A DNA stretch of 64,000 nucleotides from Thermococcus sp. Its GTDB lineage: Archaea > Methanobacteriota_B > Thermococci > Thermococcales > Thermococcaceae. Position 1 is the first letter of the stretch. Every line of letters starts with the position of its first letter. Below, in pieces: positions 42,938 through 51,708 of this stretch. Where the stretch lies: assembly GCF_027023865.1 (NCBI RefSeq), contig NZ_JALVUC010000010.1, forward strand, positions 1 through 64,000, read 5' to 3'. Below the pieces are notes generated by a model. The model searched no databases. It saw nothing but the letters and a program-made list of their open reading frames with translations, and was not told the origin of the DNA. Both the position numbers and the translations under genes were made by a program.

Positions 42938-43768
42938 ATGGAACTCAAGGCTTTCATCGAGATTACCCGGCCCCACAACTGTGTTCTCGCTGGAGTAGTT
43001 GGTCTTCTCGGCTCGGTTGTGGCGGCGGGTCACTTTCCCGATGCTCTAATCGCGCTCCTCACCTTCCTTGTGGTCACCCTGGGCTGCGCCGGCGGTAACA
43101 CGGTAAACGACTACTTCGACTACGAGATAGACAGCATAAACCGACCCGATAGACCCCTCCCACGGGGGGCCATGAGCAGGGGGGCTGCCCTTTGGTATGC
43201 GATGGCCCTCTTTGCGGTAGGGCTTTCCCTCGCGGCCCTAATAAACGTCTACGCCCTAGCCCTAGCGGTTGTAGCGTACGCTACGATGTTCCTCTACGCT
43301 TGGAAGCTCAAGCCCCTACCGTTCATTGGAAACCTTGCCGTTGCCGGGCTGACGGGGCTCACGCCCCTCTACGGTGCGGTGGCAGTCGACCACATTGGTC
43401 TGGCCGGAACACTCGCCATTTGTGCCTTCCTCGTCAACGTGGCTCGGGAGGTCGTTAAGGACATTGAAGACGTTGAGGGAGACCTGACCAAGGGCGCCAG
43501 AACCCTTCCGATATTATGGGGGCAGAGGAAAGCGGCTTACGTTGGGGCAATATTTGCGGTGCTGACTGTCATAGCCTCATTTCTCCCGGTTAAGGCGGGC
43601 GTTGGCCTCGGCTACTATGCCATGCTACCGGTAGATTTAATAATCCTCTACGCGGCTTACCTCATACTCCGCTCCCAGGACAAGGTGACCGCCCACAGGG
43701 CGCAGAAGCTACTGAAAATAAGCATTTTCCTTGCGGTGATGGCTTTCCTGATCGCGGCTCTGGTTTGA
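42938..43768 (+). CDS. Digeranylgeranylglyceryl phosphate synthase (UbiA family)
   Basis: The 276-aa membrane protein has the two aspartate-rich prenyltransferase motifs: NTVNDYFDYEIDSINRPDRPLPRG (about residues 58-81) and REVVKDIEDVEGDLTKGARTLP (about 172-193), with about eight membrane helices. It adds the second geranylgeranyl chain in archaeal ether-lipid synthesis. I chose ATG 42938 (MELKAFIEITRPHNC) because AGGTGG precedes it. The small gene at 43782 follows after 13 bases, so the two are probably co-transcribed. Confidence 0.93.
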   Translation: MELKAFIEITRPHNCVLAGVVGLLGSVVAAGHFPDALIALLTFLVVTLGCAGGNTVNDYFDYEIDSINRPDRPLPRGAMSRGAALWYAMALFAVGLSLAALINVYALALAVVAYATMFLYAWKLKPLPFIGNLAVAGLTGLTPLYGAVAVDHIGLAGTLAICAFLVNVAREVVKDIEDVEGDLTKGARTLPILWGQRKAAYVGAIFAVLTVIASFLPVKAGVGLGYYAMLPVDLIILYAAYLILRSQDKVTAHRAQKLLKISIFLAVMAFLIAALV

Positions 43769-43781
43769 GGAGGTGATGCTC

Positions 43782-44168
43782 ATGAAGATGGAACTTTGGG
43801 ATGAACTCGTAAAAGCATTGGAGGAGGACGGTCTCTGGACCGTTGTAACCTTCAAGACCCCCCACGGCCCTGGGGCAACCCTTGAGGAGCTTGCAAAGGC
43901 AGTTGAAAAGGCTGGCTGGCGCGTTACCTTTAAGGCCAACTGGTGGACCGCTGATATACCCTACGGGCTGGCCAGAATGGATCTCAGAAAGGACGGCAGG
44001 GAAAAGATACTGCTTGGAAAGTGGATACTCGGAAGGGAACTTGAACTCGTCAAGCTTGAGAACATGCCCCTCGAAAAGGGACGTGACGAGTTCTTCAGAA
44101 TGGTGGACAGTATAACCTCAACACTGATCTATGACCCCGTGATAAGAACCATGAGGGAGCAGTACTAA
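43782..44168 (+). CDS. Conserved-looking hypothetical protein
   Basis: I do not recognise a family for this 128-aa soluble protein. It has an N-terminal helix (MKMELWDELVKALEEDG), a strand region TVVTFKTPHGPGATLEELAKAVEKAGWRVTFKANWWTADIPYG, and a helical C-terminal half. The layout looks like a small alpha-beta domain. The ATG at 43782 follows GGAGGTGATGCTC with standard spacing. The gene is downstream of the lipid prenyltransferase in an apparent operon. Confidence 0.75.
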   Translation: MKMELWDELVKALEEDGLWTVVTFKTPHGPGATLEELAKAVEKAGWRVTFKANWWTADIPYGLARMDLRKDGREKILLGKWILGRELELVKLENMPLEKGRDEFFRMVDSITSTLIYDPVIRTMREQY

Positions 44169-44235
44169 CCCCCCACCTTTTGGTTTGGTGCGTCCTTTTC
44201 TGGGGCTACCTACTAAAGCAGTAAAGTAGAAAAGC

Positions 44236-45036
44236 TCAGAGCGGCTCGTAGTAGCCTATCTCCGGCTCGTAGATTTCGCCCTCCGCTAGGAGCTGGGTTA
44301 TGGCATCCTCGAGGATGTCCTCATCGAACTCAGAGGAAAGCTTTTTGACGATGAACTTGTGGGATAGCGCTTTTCCCTTCTCCCTTAGGAGTTCCACAAC
44401 CGCTTTCTTGGCCTTCTTGACCTCCAGGTTCTCCTGCGGCTCCTTCTCAGGGGGTTCCTCCTCGAAGAGCTCTTCCTCCAGGTTCCTCTGCTCCAATACC
44501 ATCGTGTATAATTCGTCCATGGTCATCAGCAGGTCCTCGTCAACGCCCTTGTTCTTCGCTATGACCTTTGCCTTGGCCGTTATCCCGTAGCGGTTGTATA
44601 TGTCGAAGGCCAGTCTGGCTTTTTTCGCGTGCTCGGTCTTCTCCTTGAGGGTCTCATAGCGGTGGAGTATCCAGAAGTCCGGGTCGACCTTGGTAACCCC
44701 TTCCACGAGTATCTGCTTATCGTCGCGCCATTCTGCTACTTTCCCGATTACCTGAACCAGGTCTCCCTTCTTCACAAGCCTGATGAAGCGCGTGTCGTCG
44801 CGGAAGCCCAAAACCCATATCGTTCCCGTCCCATCGTCAATCTGGAATTTTCCGTAGGTCTCGTCGTCGCTTATCACTGGCTCCCTGACGACTGTTGCGG
44901 CCACCTTGGCGCGGTAGACCTTTCTCGCGTCCCTTGTTATGAGGTAGTTCGGCTCGAAGTCGCCCTCGCTCCTGACGTAGTAACCGTTTAGGATATCCTT
45001 AATGTAAACTCTGCTCGCTGGAAGGCGCTTTTTCAT
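44236..45036 (-). CDS. rpa32: Replication protein A 32-kDa subunit
   Basis: The 266-aa protein has an OB-fold (YRAKVAATVVREPVISDDETYGKFQIDDGTGTIWVLGF...GDLVQVIGKVAEW, about residues 42-105), an acidic linker and a C-terminal winged helix (VVELLREKGKALSHKFIVKKLSSEFDEDILEDAITQLLAEGEIYE). With RPA14 and RPA41 it forms the heterotrimeric single-strand DNA-binding complex known from Pyrococcus furiosus. Its ATG overlaps the rpa14 stop (ATGA). Confidence 0.94.
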   Translation of the reverse strand: MKKRLPASRVYIKDILNGYYVRSEGDFEPNYLITRDARKVYRAKVAATVVREPVISDDETYGKFQIDDGTGTIWVLGFRDDTRFIRLVKKGDLVQVIGKVAEWRDDKQILVEGVTKVDPDFWILHRYETLKEKTEHAKKARLAFDIYNRYGITAKAKVIAKNKGVDEDLLMTMDELYTMVLEQRNLEEELFEEEPPEKEPQENLEVKKAKKAVVELLREKGKALSHKFIVKKLSSEFDEDILEDAITQLLAEGEIYEPEIGYYEPL

Positions 45037-45410
45037 GATTCCTCACCTCCGAAGAATTCGATGATCCCCTCGAGCTTTGGAATGACTTTCCTCTCAAGCT
45101 CCCTTATCTCCTCAAGGGCTTCAATGTCGGCGTTGCTGAAGTCCTGCACCACCTCGCCGTAGATGTGGACCCCTTCGTCGTTCCTGATGATCCTTCCGAT
45201 GACCCTCACTATCTGACTGTTCTCTGGTAAAACGTTCTCCTCGCTCTCGATGAGTATGACGCCGGTTCCGTCGTCGATCCAGAAGGTGTAGTCCATTTTG
45301 TCCACCTTGAAGGCCTTCCCGATTAGGGAAATGCGCGTGTCGTCTTCTTTTATCTCACTTATTTTCCTCTCGACGGCGGGCTTCCTCCTCTTAAAGCGGA
45401 CCTCCTCCAT
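45033..45410 (-). CDS. rpa14: Replication protein A 14-kDa subunit
   Basis: The 125-aa protein is a single OB-fold (RISLIGKAFKVDKMDYTFWIDDGTGVILIESEE...QIVRVIGRIIRNDEGVHIYGEVVQDF) with a C-terminal helix, the thermococcal RPA14. I chose ATG 45410 (MEEVRFKRRKPA) because GGTGAG precedes it. The frame is open a few codons upstream, overlapping rpa41. It is the middle gene of the rpa41-rpa14-rpa32 operon and overlaps rpa32 by 4 bases. Confidence 0.94.
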   Translation of the reverse strand: MEEVRFKRRKPAVERKISEIKEDDTRISLIGKAFKVDKMDYTFWIDDGTGVILIESEENVLPENSQIVRVIGRIIRNDEGVHIYGEVVQDFSNADIEALEEIRELERKVIPKLEGIIEFFGGEES

Positions 45411-45411
45411 T

Positions 45412-46485
45412 TCACTCACCCCCCTCAAGCTCGGCTATGGCCTTCTTAAGTTCGGCCTTGGCCCTTGATATCTCCCGGCGCGGGTTGACCTCGTCCCATC
45501 CAAAGGCCTTAAGAAGAAGTCCAAGGAACTTGTCGTCCACTGCGTTTCCCCTGACGATTATCTCCCTTCCGAGGAGGTGATAGTACTCGTCCTCGGCCAG
45601 CTTCCTTCCGGCCTCTTTGATGGTCAGGCCGCTTTCAACGAGTTCTCTGAGCTTCTCGGATATCTCCTCAGGGTCGGCCCCTATAAGCTCCGCAGCATCG
45701 TCCCCGAAGAGGGTCGTTCTTATGTAGCCGGTAGAGTCGTCGAGGCCGAAGTCGAGGATAACTACCTTTATCGGCTTGACCTCACCATGTTCTGGGCATA
45801 TCCAGGTGTTCGTTGTTGGGTCGTGGTCTACCTTCCTCCTGCACTGGGGGCATGCGTCATAGGCAGTAACGCGATAGAGCCTAGCTATTGTCCCCCTCAC
45901 TTCAATGAACCTCTCTCCCCCCGTGAGCTCTCCTATCTTTCTCCGCTGGTAGTTGTAGCTTCTGACTTCATCGAGCGGAGGGATCTCCCCAACGCGCGGA
46001 TCTTCCGGGTCGATTATTATCCTTGTTCTGAAGTTGGCGTGGAGCTCTATCCCGTTCCGCCCTTCCCTTACTGTGGGGTCAATGACCTTTATCACATCCC
46101 CCGGGTTGAGTTCGTCGTAGTATTTGACAACAGCGTTGTCCCAGAGGACAAGCCTGGCTTTGCCAGTTGAGTCGTAGATCATGAGGTTTGCGACCCTGCC
46201 AGTAGAACCGTTTCGTTTTTTATACTCTCTGGGGGGGTATTTCCTCATAATCCTGGCGACGATGTTTATACCGGTCATTCCTGGAACGAGGTCTTTTATG
46301 TGGGGAAGTTCCTCGCTTCCTTCGAGGCTGATACCAAGTTCTTCGGCGAGCATAACCGCGGCCGCGTGCTCCGATATGCCCTCGCGCTCCGCTATTTTTC
46401 GTATCCTAGCCTCGATTTCATCCAGTGAGAGGCCCTTTCGTCTCTCAATCCTGCTTATAATCTCCTCCTTTGTTAGCACTCCCAT
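45412..46485 (-). CDS. rpa41: Replication protein A 41-kDa subunit
   Basis: The 357-aa protein is the large DNA-binding subunit. It has an N-terminal helical region (VLTKEEIISRIERRKGLSLDEIEARI), an OB-fold around residues 65-165 (NIVARIMRKYPPREYKKRNGSTGRVANLMIYDSTGKARLVLWD), and a second OB-fold containing a zinc ribbon, ACPQCRRKVDHDPTTNTWICPEHGE (about residues 213-237). I chose ATG 46485 (MGVLTKEE) because GGTGAGTGTT precedes it. The stop is 1 base before the rpa14 ATG. The operon is transcribed on the minus strand. Confidence 0.94.
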   Translation of the reverse strand: MGVLTKEEIISRIERRKGLSLDEIEARIRKIAEREGISEHAAAVMLAEELGISLEGSEELPHIKDLVPGMTGINIVARIMRKYPPREYKKRNGSTGRVANLMIYDSTGKARLVLWDNAVVKYYDELNPGDVIKVIDPTVREGRNGIELHANFRTRIIIDPEDPRVGEIPPLDEVRSYNYQRRKIGELTGGERFIEVRGTIARLYRVTAYDACPQCRRKVDHDPTTNTWICPEHGEVKPIKVVILDFGLDDSTGYIRTTLFGDDAAELIGADPEEISEKLRELVESGLTIKEAGRKLAEDEYYHLLGREIIVRGNAVDDKFLGLLLKAFGWDEVNPRREISRAKAELKKAIAELEGGE

Positions 46486-46588
46486 AACACTCACCTTAAT
46501 GGTAATCATAGTTCCAGGTATTTAAACCTTTCTCTGGTGTCCTATTTTCAAAAAAGGCCTCCCCTTTGGTTCCAGGAGGAACGGGGCT

Positions 46589-47206
46589 TCACTCCTCACC
46601 GGACGTTTTTGGCTCGACAATTTCTGTCTCTTTTACCTTCCCGGAGGAATTTTCATTCCCTCCTTCAATCTTCACGATAAGGTCGCTGTACTCAGCGTGG
46701 ACCACCTTTTTGAAGGTCTCTTTGATTATTACCGGGTTGTTCTCTGGGAACCCATAGAGTTCCGCGAACTTCGATGTCGTTCCGAGGAGCTTCGTTCTCT
46801 CGTAGGGTTCCGCGTATATCATCCCCATGTCAAGTAGCTTCCTTATGTGCTCGTAGGCTTGGCTTCCGCGGAGCTTCACGACTTTACTCTGCTCTATCGG
46901 CTGGAGGTAGGCTATGAGAGCGAGTGTCTTTAGTTCTCCCGTTCTGAGATCAGGTCTTGGCATAAGGTGGGCAACCCTCTGGCTGTATTCCTGCTTGACC
47001 TGCATGACGTATTTATCGCCCAAAACCCGTACAACCTCAACTGCGCTCTTCCTCTCGGCGTATTCAGCGGCAATGAGGTCTATGAGTTTCTCCAGATAGT
47101 CTAGTGACTTTATTCCGAGTGCCCTCGACAGCTCCTTTACGCTTAGGGGTCTACCCGACACAAAGAGGGCCGCCTCCACGAGAGCCTTATCCTCAAGCAG
47201 TCCCAT
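46589..47206 (-). CDS. scpB: Segregation and condensation protein ScpB
   Basis: The 205-aa protein has two winged-helix domains typical of ScpB: LVEAALFVSGRPLSVKELSRALGI (about residues 7-30) and RTGELKTLALIAYLQPIEQSKVVKLRGSQAYEHIRKLLDMGMIYAEP (about 90-136). The tail is acidic. It partners ScpA in the kleisin complex of SMC condensin. I chose ATG 47206 (MGLLEDKALVEAA) because GGGTGG lies upstream. ScpA and SMC are not in this window. The 5S rRNA gene is divergent, 88 bases away. Confidence 0.88.
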   Translation of the reverse strand: MGLLEDKALVEAALFVSGRPLSVKELSRALGIKSLDYLEKLIDLIAAEYAERKSAVEVVRVLGDKYVMQVKQEYSQRVAHLMPRPDLRTGELKTLALIAYLQPIEQSKVVKLRGSQAYEHIRKLLDMGMIYAEPYERTKLLGTTSKFAELYGFPENNPVIIKETFKKVVHAEYSDLIVKIEGGNENSSGKVKETEIVEPKTSGEE

Positions 47207-47264
47207 TATTTCCACCCTCCATATTTCTGAGCCGGATTCTATAACCTTTTCCCTGACCGCAAAC

Positions 47265-47273
47265 TTTATAAAG
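47265..47273 (+). promoter_or_regulatory. TATA box for 5S rRNA
   Basis: TTTATAAAG ends 22 bases before the 5S rRNA 5' end, standard spacing for an archaeal RNA promoter. Confidence 0.65.
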
Positions 47274-47294
47274 TCCACTCGGGAGGTTGGTACC

Positions 47295-47418
47295 GGTACG
47301 GCGGTCATAGCGGTGGGGTCATACCCGGTCTCGTTTCGACCCCGGAAGTTAAGCCCGCCTGCGTTTCCGGTTGTACTGCCCTCCGGGAGGGGGTGGGAAG
47401 CCGGAAACGCCGCCGGCC
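47295..47418 (+). rRNA. rrf: 5S ribosomal RNA
   Basis: About 124 bases begin GGTACGGCGGTCATAGCGGTGGGGTCATACCCGG (quoted here as GGTACGGCGGTCATAG then GTGGGGTCATACCCGG). Conserved elements are the GGTCTCGTTTCGACCCCGG region, GAAGTTAAGCCC and the loop E/helix IV segment around CCTCCGGGAGG. The 3' strand CGCCGCCGGCC pairs with the 5' end. It is not linked to 16S/23S here but stands alone with tRNA-Asp 11 bases downstream. Confidence 0.94.
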
Positions 47419-47429
47419 TCTATTCATGC

Positions 47430-47507
47430 GCCCGGGTGGTGTAGCCCGGCCCATCATACGGGACTGTCACTCCCGTGACCCGGGTTCAAATCCCGGCCCG
47501 GGCGCCA
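47430..47507 (+). tRNA. tRNA-Asp (anticodon GTC)
   Basis: The acceptor GCCCGGG (47430-47436) pairs with CCCGGGC (47497-47503), followed by G and encoded CCA. The loop CTGTCAC gives anticodon GTC. It directly follows 5S rRNA and is probably on the same transcript. A hairpin of the palindromic repeat starts 7 bases after its CCA. Confidence 0.95.
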
Positions 47508-47513
47508 CACTCA

Positions 47514-48256
47514 CAAACTTCGCCTTCGTGAAGTTTGATCAAGGTTTGCATGTCACTTTTAGAAATTCCCAGTTTTGGGAAGGGTTTGCTCTTTCACTTG
47601 TAGGGTTACAGTGTTTCACTGTTAGAATAACACCCTCCGGGTGTTAAGGGGAAGTTGAAACCTTTTTTAGATTGCGTTTTCAGGTGCAAACCCGCTTTGA
47701 GCTTGCGACTTGAGGAGACATGCAAACTCATTCTTGAATTTTTCGGGAAGTTCGCCCTTTGATCAAAAACCTTGTACTGCAAAGTTTGCTTGCTTCGCAA
47801 AGCGCTGATGGAAAGATCGCGTACCTTCTGAAAAACTCAAATTCTCGAGGGGTTTACTCCTCAATTGCCAGTTCTTGAGCGTTTGGTCTTCTCAAGACGC
47901 CCGAAGGGCGCCAGAATAAAGTGCAAGATCTGTTTAAGGACTTCGTTTAGAGGTAATCCCCAAAACTGCACCGGGATATTGAAACGTGCACACCGGTGCT
48001 ATACACTTGTAGTAGATCAAGGGTTATGATTCTTGTTTGAAAGCTCGTTATGGTGGGATTTTCAATTGGAATTGCTTTTTGGATTGTGGATTCCTTATCG
48101 GGAGTGTTTTCAAGTGAGTTCGAGTTTTTAGCGCTCCAACGGAGCGCGGTAAGAGTGAACCCTTTCAAGAGTCCCTCCCGCAAAAATTCACCCTCATTTT
48201 GGCATCTCAAAAAAGAACTACCAACTTTGATGAAACTTTTGCCGAGCAAAAGTTTC
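47514..48256. repeat. Palindromic non-coding repeat block, about two to three units
   Basis: This 743-bp gene-free block fills the gap between the 3' ends of two tRNA genes. Its left end is a hairpin CAAACTTC/GAAGTTTG (47514-47537) followed by ATCAAGG. Its right end is a hairpin GAAACTTTTGC/GCAAAAGTTTC (48232-48256) preceded by TTTGAT. Internal hairpins are AACACCC/GGGTGTT (47629-47645), GCGCCC-like at 47895-47904 and GCGCTCC/GGAGCGC (48131-48147). The right unit shares GCATCTCAAAAA, GAAC and TTTGAT blocks with the repeat at 59315-59611. No credible ORF is present. Small open frames here lack conserved features. Confidence 0.75.
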
Positions 48257-48259
48257 TTA

Positions 48260-48336
48260 TGGAGCCCCGGGCGGGGTTTGAACCCGCGGCCTGCCGCTTA
48301 CCAAGCGGCCGCTCCGCCAGGCTGAGCCACCGGGGC
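48260..48336 (-). tRNA. tRNA-Thr (anticodon GGT)
   Basis: On the minus strand the acceptor GCCCCGG (48336-48330) pairs with CCGGGGC, followed by T and encoded CCA (48262-48260). The loop TTGGTAA between GCCGC and GCGGC gives anticodon GGT. The terminal hairpin of the palindromic repeat ends 3 bases beyond its CCA. Confidence 0.95.
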
Positions 48337-48361
48337 GTCGATGATACGATGCCTGGGGAGC

Positions 48362-48369
48362 TTTATAAA
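48362..48369 (-). promoter_or_regulatory. TATA box for tRNA-Thr
   Basis: The palindromic TTTATAAA lies 26-33 bases upstream of the tRNA-Thr 5' end. It could also serve the plus-strand gene starting at 48434, though the distance is less usual. Confidence 0.55.
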
Positions 48370-48433
48370 TTTTTCCCCTGTCCAGACCGCAACCTTATTT
48401 AGTGGATGGGTGGATAACTCCTCGGGTGAAAAC

Positions 48434-49642
48434 GTGAAGGTTGGGATCGTTTTTGGGATTAGCGAGCTTGCTAACCCTAAGGACTTTGAGAAGAAAGCTT
48501 CGGAGTTTATCACCTCCCTTGCCAGCGAATTCGACGTCGTTGGAGGTTTCTTCATCTCAACTAAGGCGGACTTCAAAGAGGCCAAAGCGACGGTGAACTT
48601 CAACGAGGTTGACACGATAGTCATCTATCCGCTAACCGGCGGCACGGAGGGAGCGTTGAAGGAGTTTACTGTCTACAGGAGGCCGGTTGTCGTCTACGGC
48701 GACCCGTTCAACAACTCTCTCGCTGCGGGAATAGAACTCAGGGAGTACTTCCGCGAGCGGTTAGTCCCATCAACCCTCGTCAAAAACTTCAACGAGCTTA
48801 GGGCAGCTTTACTAGGCTACGACGATATGAGGGAAACCCTAGACAGGTTCCTGAAGATGCGCATCGGTCTGATAGGCCGCGTTTCGCCCTGGCTCATAAA
48901 CGAGAAGTTCGAGTTGCCCTACACGAGGATCAGCCTCAAGAAGTTCTACGAGTACTACGATGCGGTTACGGATGAAGAGGGCTGGAATGCCGTTGAGGGG
49001 ATAGTATCCAAGGCGGCTGAAATTAAAGAACCCGATAGGAAAGCTTTAGTCAAGGCTGGCAGGATATACGTGACGATAGGGAGAATTCTCGAGGAGTACA
49101 ACCTCGATGGTTTTACCATAGGATGTTTCGATCTCATAGGGAAGATCGGCTCAACCCCCTGTCTGGCTTTGGCCATGTTCAACGCCCGCGGAGTCCCCGC
49201 TGCATGTGAGGGCGAGCTTAACTCCCTCTTAGGTATGATGATAGTGCAACGCTTCTTTGGCAAACCTGCCTTTATGGGTAACGTAGCGGACTACGGCGAG
49301 AGTCACCTGATTCTGGCACACTGTACCGCGCCGCTAATCGGGCGTTACGTTCTAAGAAGCCACTTCGAGAGCGGAACCGGTGTCGGTGTTGACGTGCAGT
49401 TACCAAAGGGAAAGGCGAGCCTGCTAAAGATGCGTGGAAGGAAAGCGGTCGTTGCAGGCGTCGAAGTTGTCGGGCAGGAACACAGCAACATGCGCTGCAG
49501 GACGCAGGTCAAGCTCAGAGTCGAGGATGCCGTGGACTTCATAGATGGAACCCTCGGAAACCACCACCTTCTCGTCTACGTCGAGGGTGAGGAACTTGCG
49601 GATCTGCTCAGCGAGCTTGGCTTCGAGGTCATGCTCTACTGA
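48434..49642 (+). CDS. L-fucose isomerase-like protein
   Basis: The 402-aa protein has the layout of the fucose/arabinose isomerase superfamily. An N-terminal Rossmann-like part ends in the substrate-domain motif TIGCFDLIGKIGSTPCLALAMFNARGVPAACEGELNSLLGMMI (about residues 223-265), where Glu and Asp side chains could bind a metal. The C-terminal part (LAHCTAPLIG...FESGTGVGVDVQLPKGKASLLKM) fits FucI-like proteins. The sugar substrate is unknown. The GTG start follows GGGTGAAAAC. Confidence 0.8.
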   Translation: MKVGIVFGISELANPKDFEKKASEFITSLASEFDVVGGFFISTKADFKEAKATVNFNEVDTIVIYPLTGGTEGALKEFTVYRRPVVVYGDPFNNSLAAGIELREYFRERLVPSTLVKNFNELRAALLGYDDMRETLDRFLKMRIGLIGRVSPWLINEKFELPYTRISLKKFYEYYDAVTDEEGWNAVEGIVSKAAEIKEPDRKALVKAGRIYVTIGRILEEYNLDGFTIGCFDLIGKIGSTPCLALAMFNARGVPAACEGELNSLLGMMIVQRFFGKPAFMGNVADYGESHLILAHCTAPLIGRYVLRSHFESGTGVGVDVQLPKGKASLLKMRGRKAVVAGVEVVGQEHSNMRCRTQVKLRVEDAVDFIDGTLGNHHLLVYVEGEELADLLSELGFEVMLY

Positions 49643-49691
49643 TTTTCCTTTCTGTTAAGTTCTAGAAAAGCTAAAGGGAAGAAAAAGAAAC

Positions 49692-51591
49692 TCATGCGGT
49701 CTCTTTTATCCCAGCAAACTTCGCTCCATAGAGCTTCAGGCCCAGCCAGGTAACGAAGCCTGCCCCAACGAGTACCGGGTTCAACGTAACCCCAACAAGG
49801 CCTAAGACCCCAACGAGGCCGCGGACCCATTTCTTCAGGTGTGTTCCGTAGAAGCCGGTCAGCGATATCGCCAGCAGGTACATGACGAAGAGCGTTGCCA
49901 CCATGTAGTAAACCACCTCCAATGTTGCCATGACGCTCCAGTGGGGCACCGTTATGAGGAACATCTTGGGGTGGGTGAAGTAGATGTAAGGTCCGACGTA
50001 GCCCGCGAGCGCGTACTTGACCGCATTCATTGCCGTTTTCCAGAAGTCTCCTCCCGCTATGGCAGAGCCAGCGTAGCTCGCGAGGGCAACTGGGGGGCGT
50101 AACGTCCGCGAGGATTCCGAAGTAGAACACGAAGAAGTGGGCTGCTAAGAGGGCTATGAGGGTTGTGTATCCCGGAACCGGCTGGTCGTAGGGGGGGATG
50201 TTCTGGACGAGCATGTAAATGGCCGGTGCGGAGACGAGTGAGGTTATGATGTAATTCGCGGTGGTTGGAACGCCCATTCCAAGGATGAGGCTGAAGACCA
50301 TCGTCAGGATGAGGAGGAGCCAGAGGTTGCCGCCGGTTAGACTTACGAGACGGTAGCCGATGTTGGTCAGCTCACCGGTCATGGTGAGGACGCCCTGTAT
50401 TAGTCCAGCGGCCGCCGCGGCCAGCATGACGCTGACACTCGTTTTGCCCGCGTCTATCATGGCCTCGTAGGTTGCCCTGTACATCATCTTGCCACTGTCT
50501 ATCTTGGAGTAGTAGCCGACAAGGATCGAGAACAGGATTCCAAAGACGCCGGTCATGAGGACTATCTGCTCCTTCGTCATCATCAGGTACTTCGTGAGGG
50601 CCACGAAGAGCAGGAACGAGGTTGTTATCCAGTACTTCTCGTTGAACTCCACGCCCTTCTTGACGAGTCCGAGACCGGTAAGGACTAGGAAAGTGGCGAA
50701 GAGCGTCAGTGTAGAGACCATGACCCAGTTCTTGCCCGTGAACATGAGGAACGTCGCAAGGAGCGCTATCACCACGTAGAGCTTCTCGTTTCCAGCTATC
50801 TCATCCCTTGAAATCCACGCCACCCAGATGGCAACGCCAAGGGATGAAACCGCGGAGATGTGCGGCGGAATTCCCCAGACGAGGGCAACCGTGATGACAA
50901 CTATGGGCAGGAGGATGTAGAGCTTCCTGATGAAGTAACTCATGGTCTTGAAGGCCTCTGCGGCCATACCCTTGAGTCCAAGCCTCTTGGTCTCGAGGTC
51001 GATGAAGAGGTAAACGCCACCGTAGTAGACCAGCGCCGGAATGACCGCCGCGATTATAAGCCTGTTGTATGGGATGTTGAGGAACTCTGCCATTATAAAG
51101 GCCGCTGCACCCATAATGGGCGGCATCAGCTGGCCGCCGGTTGAGGAGACAGGCTCTACACCTCCAGCTATCTCCGGAGGGTAACCTGTCTTCTTCATTA
51201 GGGGTATCGTGAAAGTTCCGGTGGTTAAGACGTTGGCAACGCTCGAACCGCTGACCATCCCCATGAGGGCGCTCGAGACAACTGCCGATTTGGCTGGACC
51301 GCCGGGCTTCTTTCCGAAGAGCGCTATCATAAACTCCGTTATGTAGTCACTCACGCCTATCTTTAGCAGGAACGCCCCAAAGAACACGAAGGCGAAGACG
51401 TATATCGTCATGACGAAGAACGGGATTCCGAAGATACCCTCGTCGAAGTAGAGCTGCTGGACGAAGCGGCTCCAGTTGAAGCCAATGGCGTAGATGCCGT
51501 AGGCCAGGAAGAGAACCACTATTGCCGGTAGAACCCAACCCAAAACCCTCCTCGTCGCCTCGAGGACGATGGTTATTGCTATTAGACCCAT
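49692..51591 (-). pseudogene. TRAP transporter fused permease, 5'-truncated and frameshifted
   Basis: The gene encodes a DctM-like large permease with many membrane helices, including GMVSGSSVANVLTTGTFTIPLMKKTGYPPEIAGGVEPVSSTGGQLMPPIMGAAAFIMAEFL. The first codons (MGLIAITIVLEATRRVLGW) start only a few bases from the insertion sequence, and the usual N-terminal region of fused TRAP permeases is missing. The frame breaks in a G6 run at 50093-50098 (plus strand). With five Gs, DVTPPVALASYAGSAI continues into the frame ending at 49692 (FAGIKETA). The transporter is most likely inactive. Confidence 0.85.
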
Positions 51592-51708
51592 TACATTTTT
51601 CTTTTACAAGCCTCGCCCTTCGGGGCGGGGTACGAACAACCACCCAGCTAGCCCTTAAGCGGGAAAGCAACACCCTTTTAAAGCCTAAGAACAATACCAT
51701 GCTTTGAA

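Noticed and set aside
47947-48249. Open frames of about 100 codons inside the palindromic block
   Set aside because: They cross hairpins and repeat units, differ between units, and have no ribosome binding site or conserved motif.
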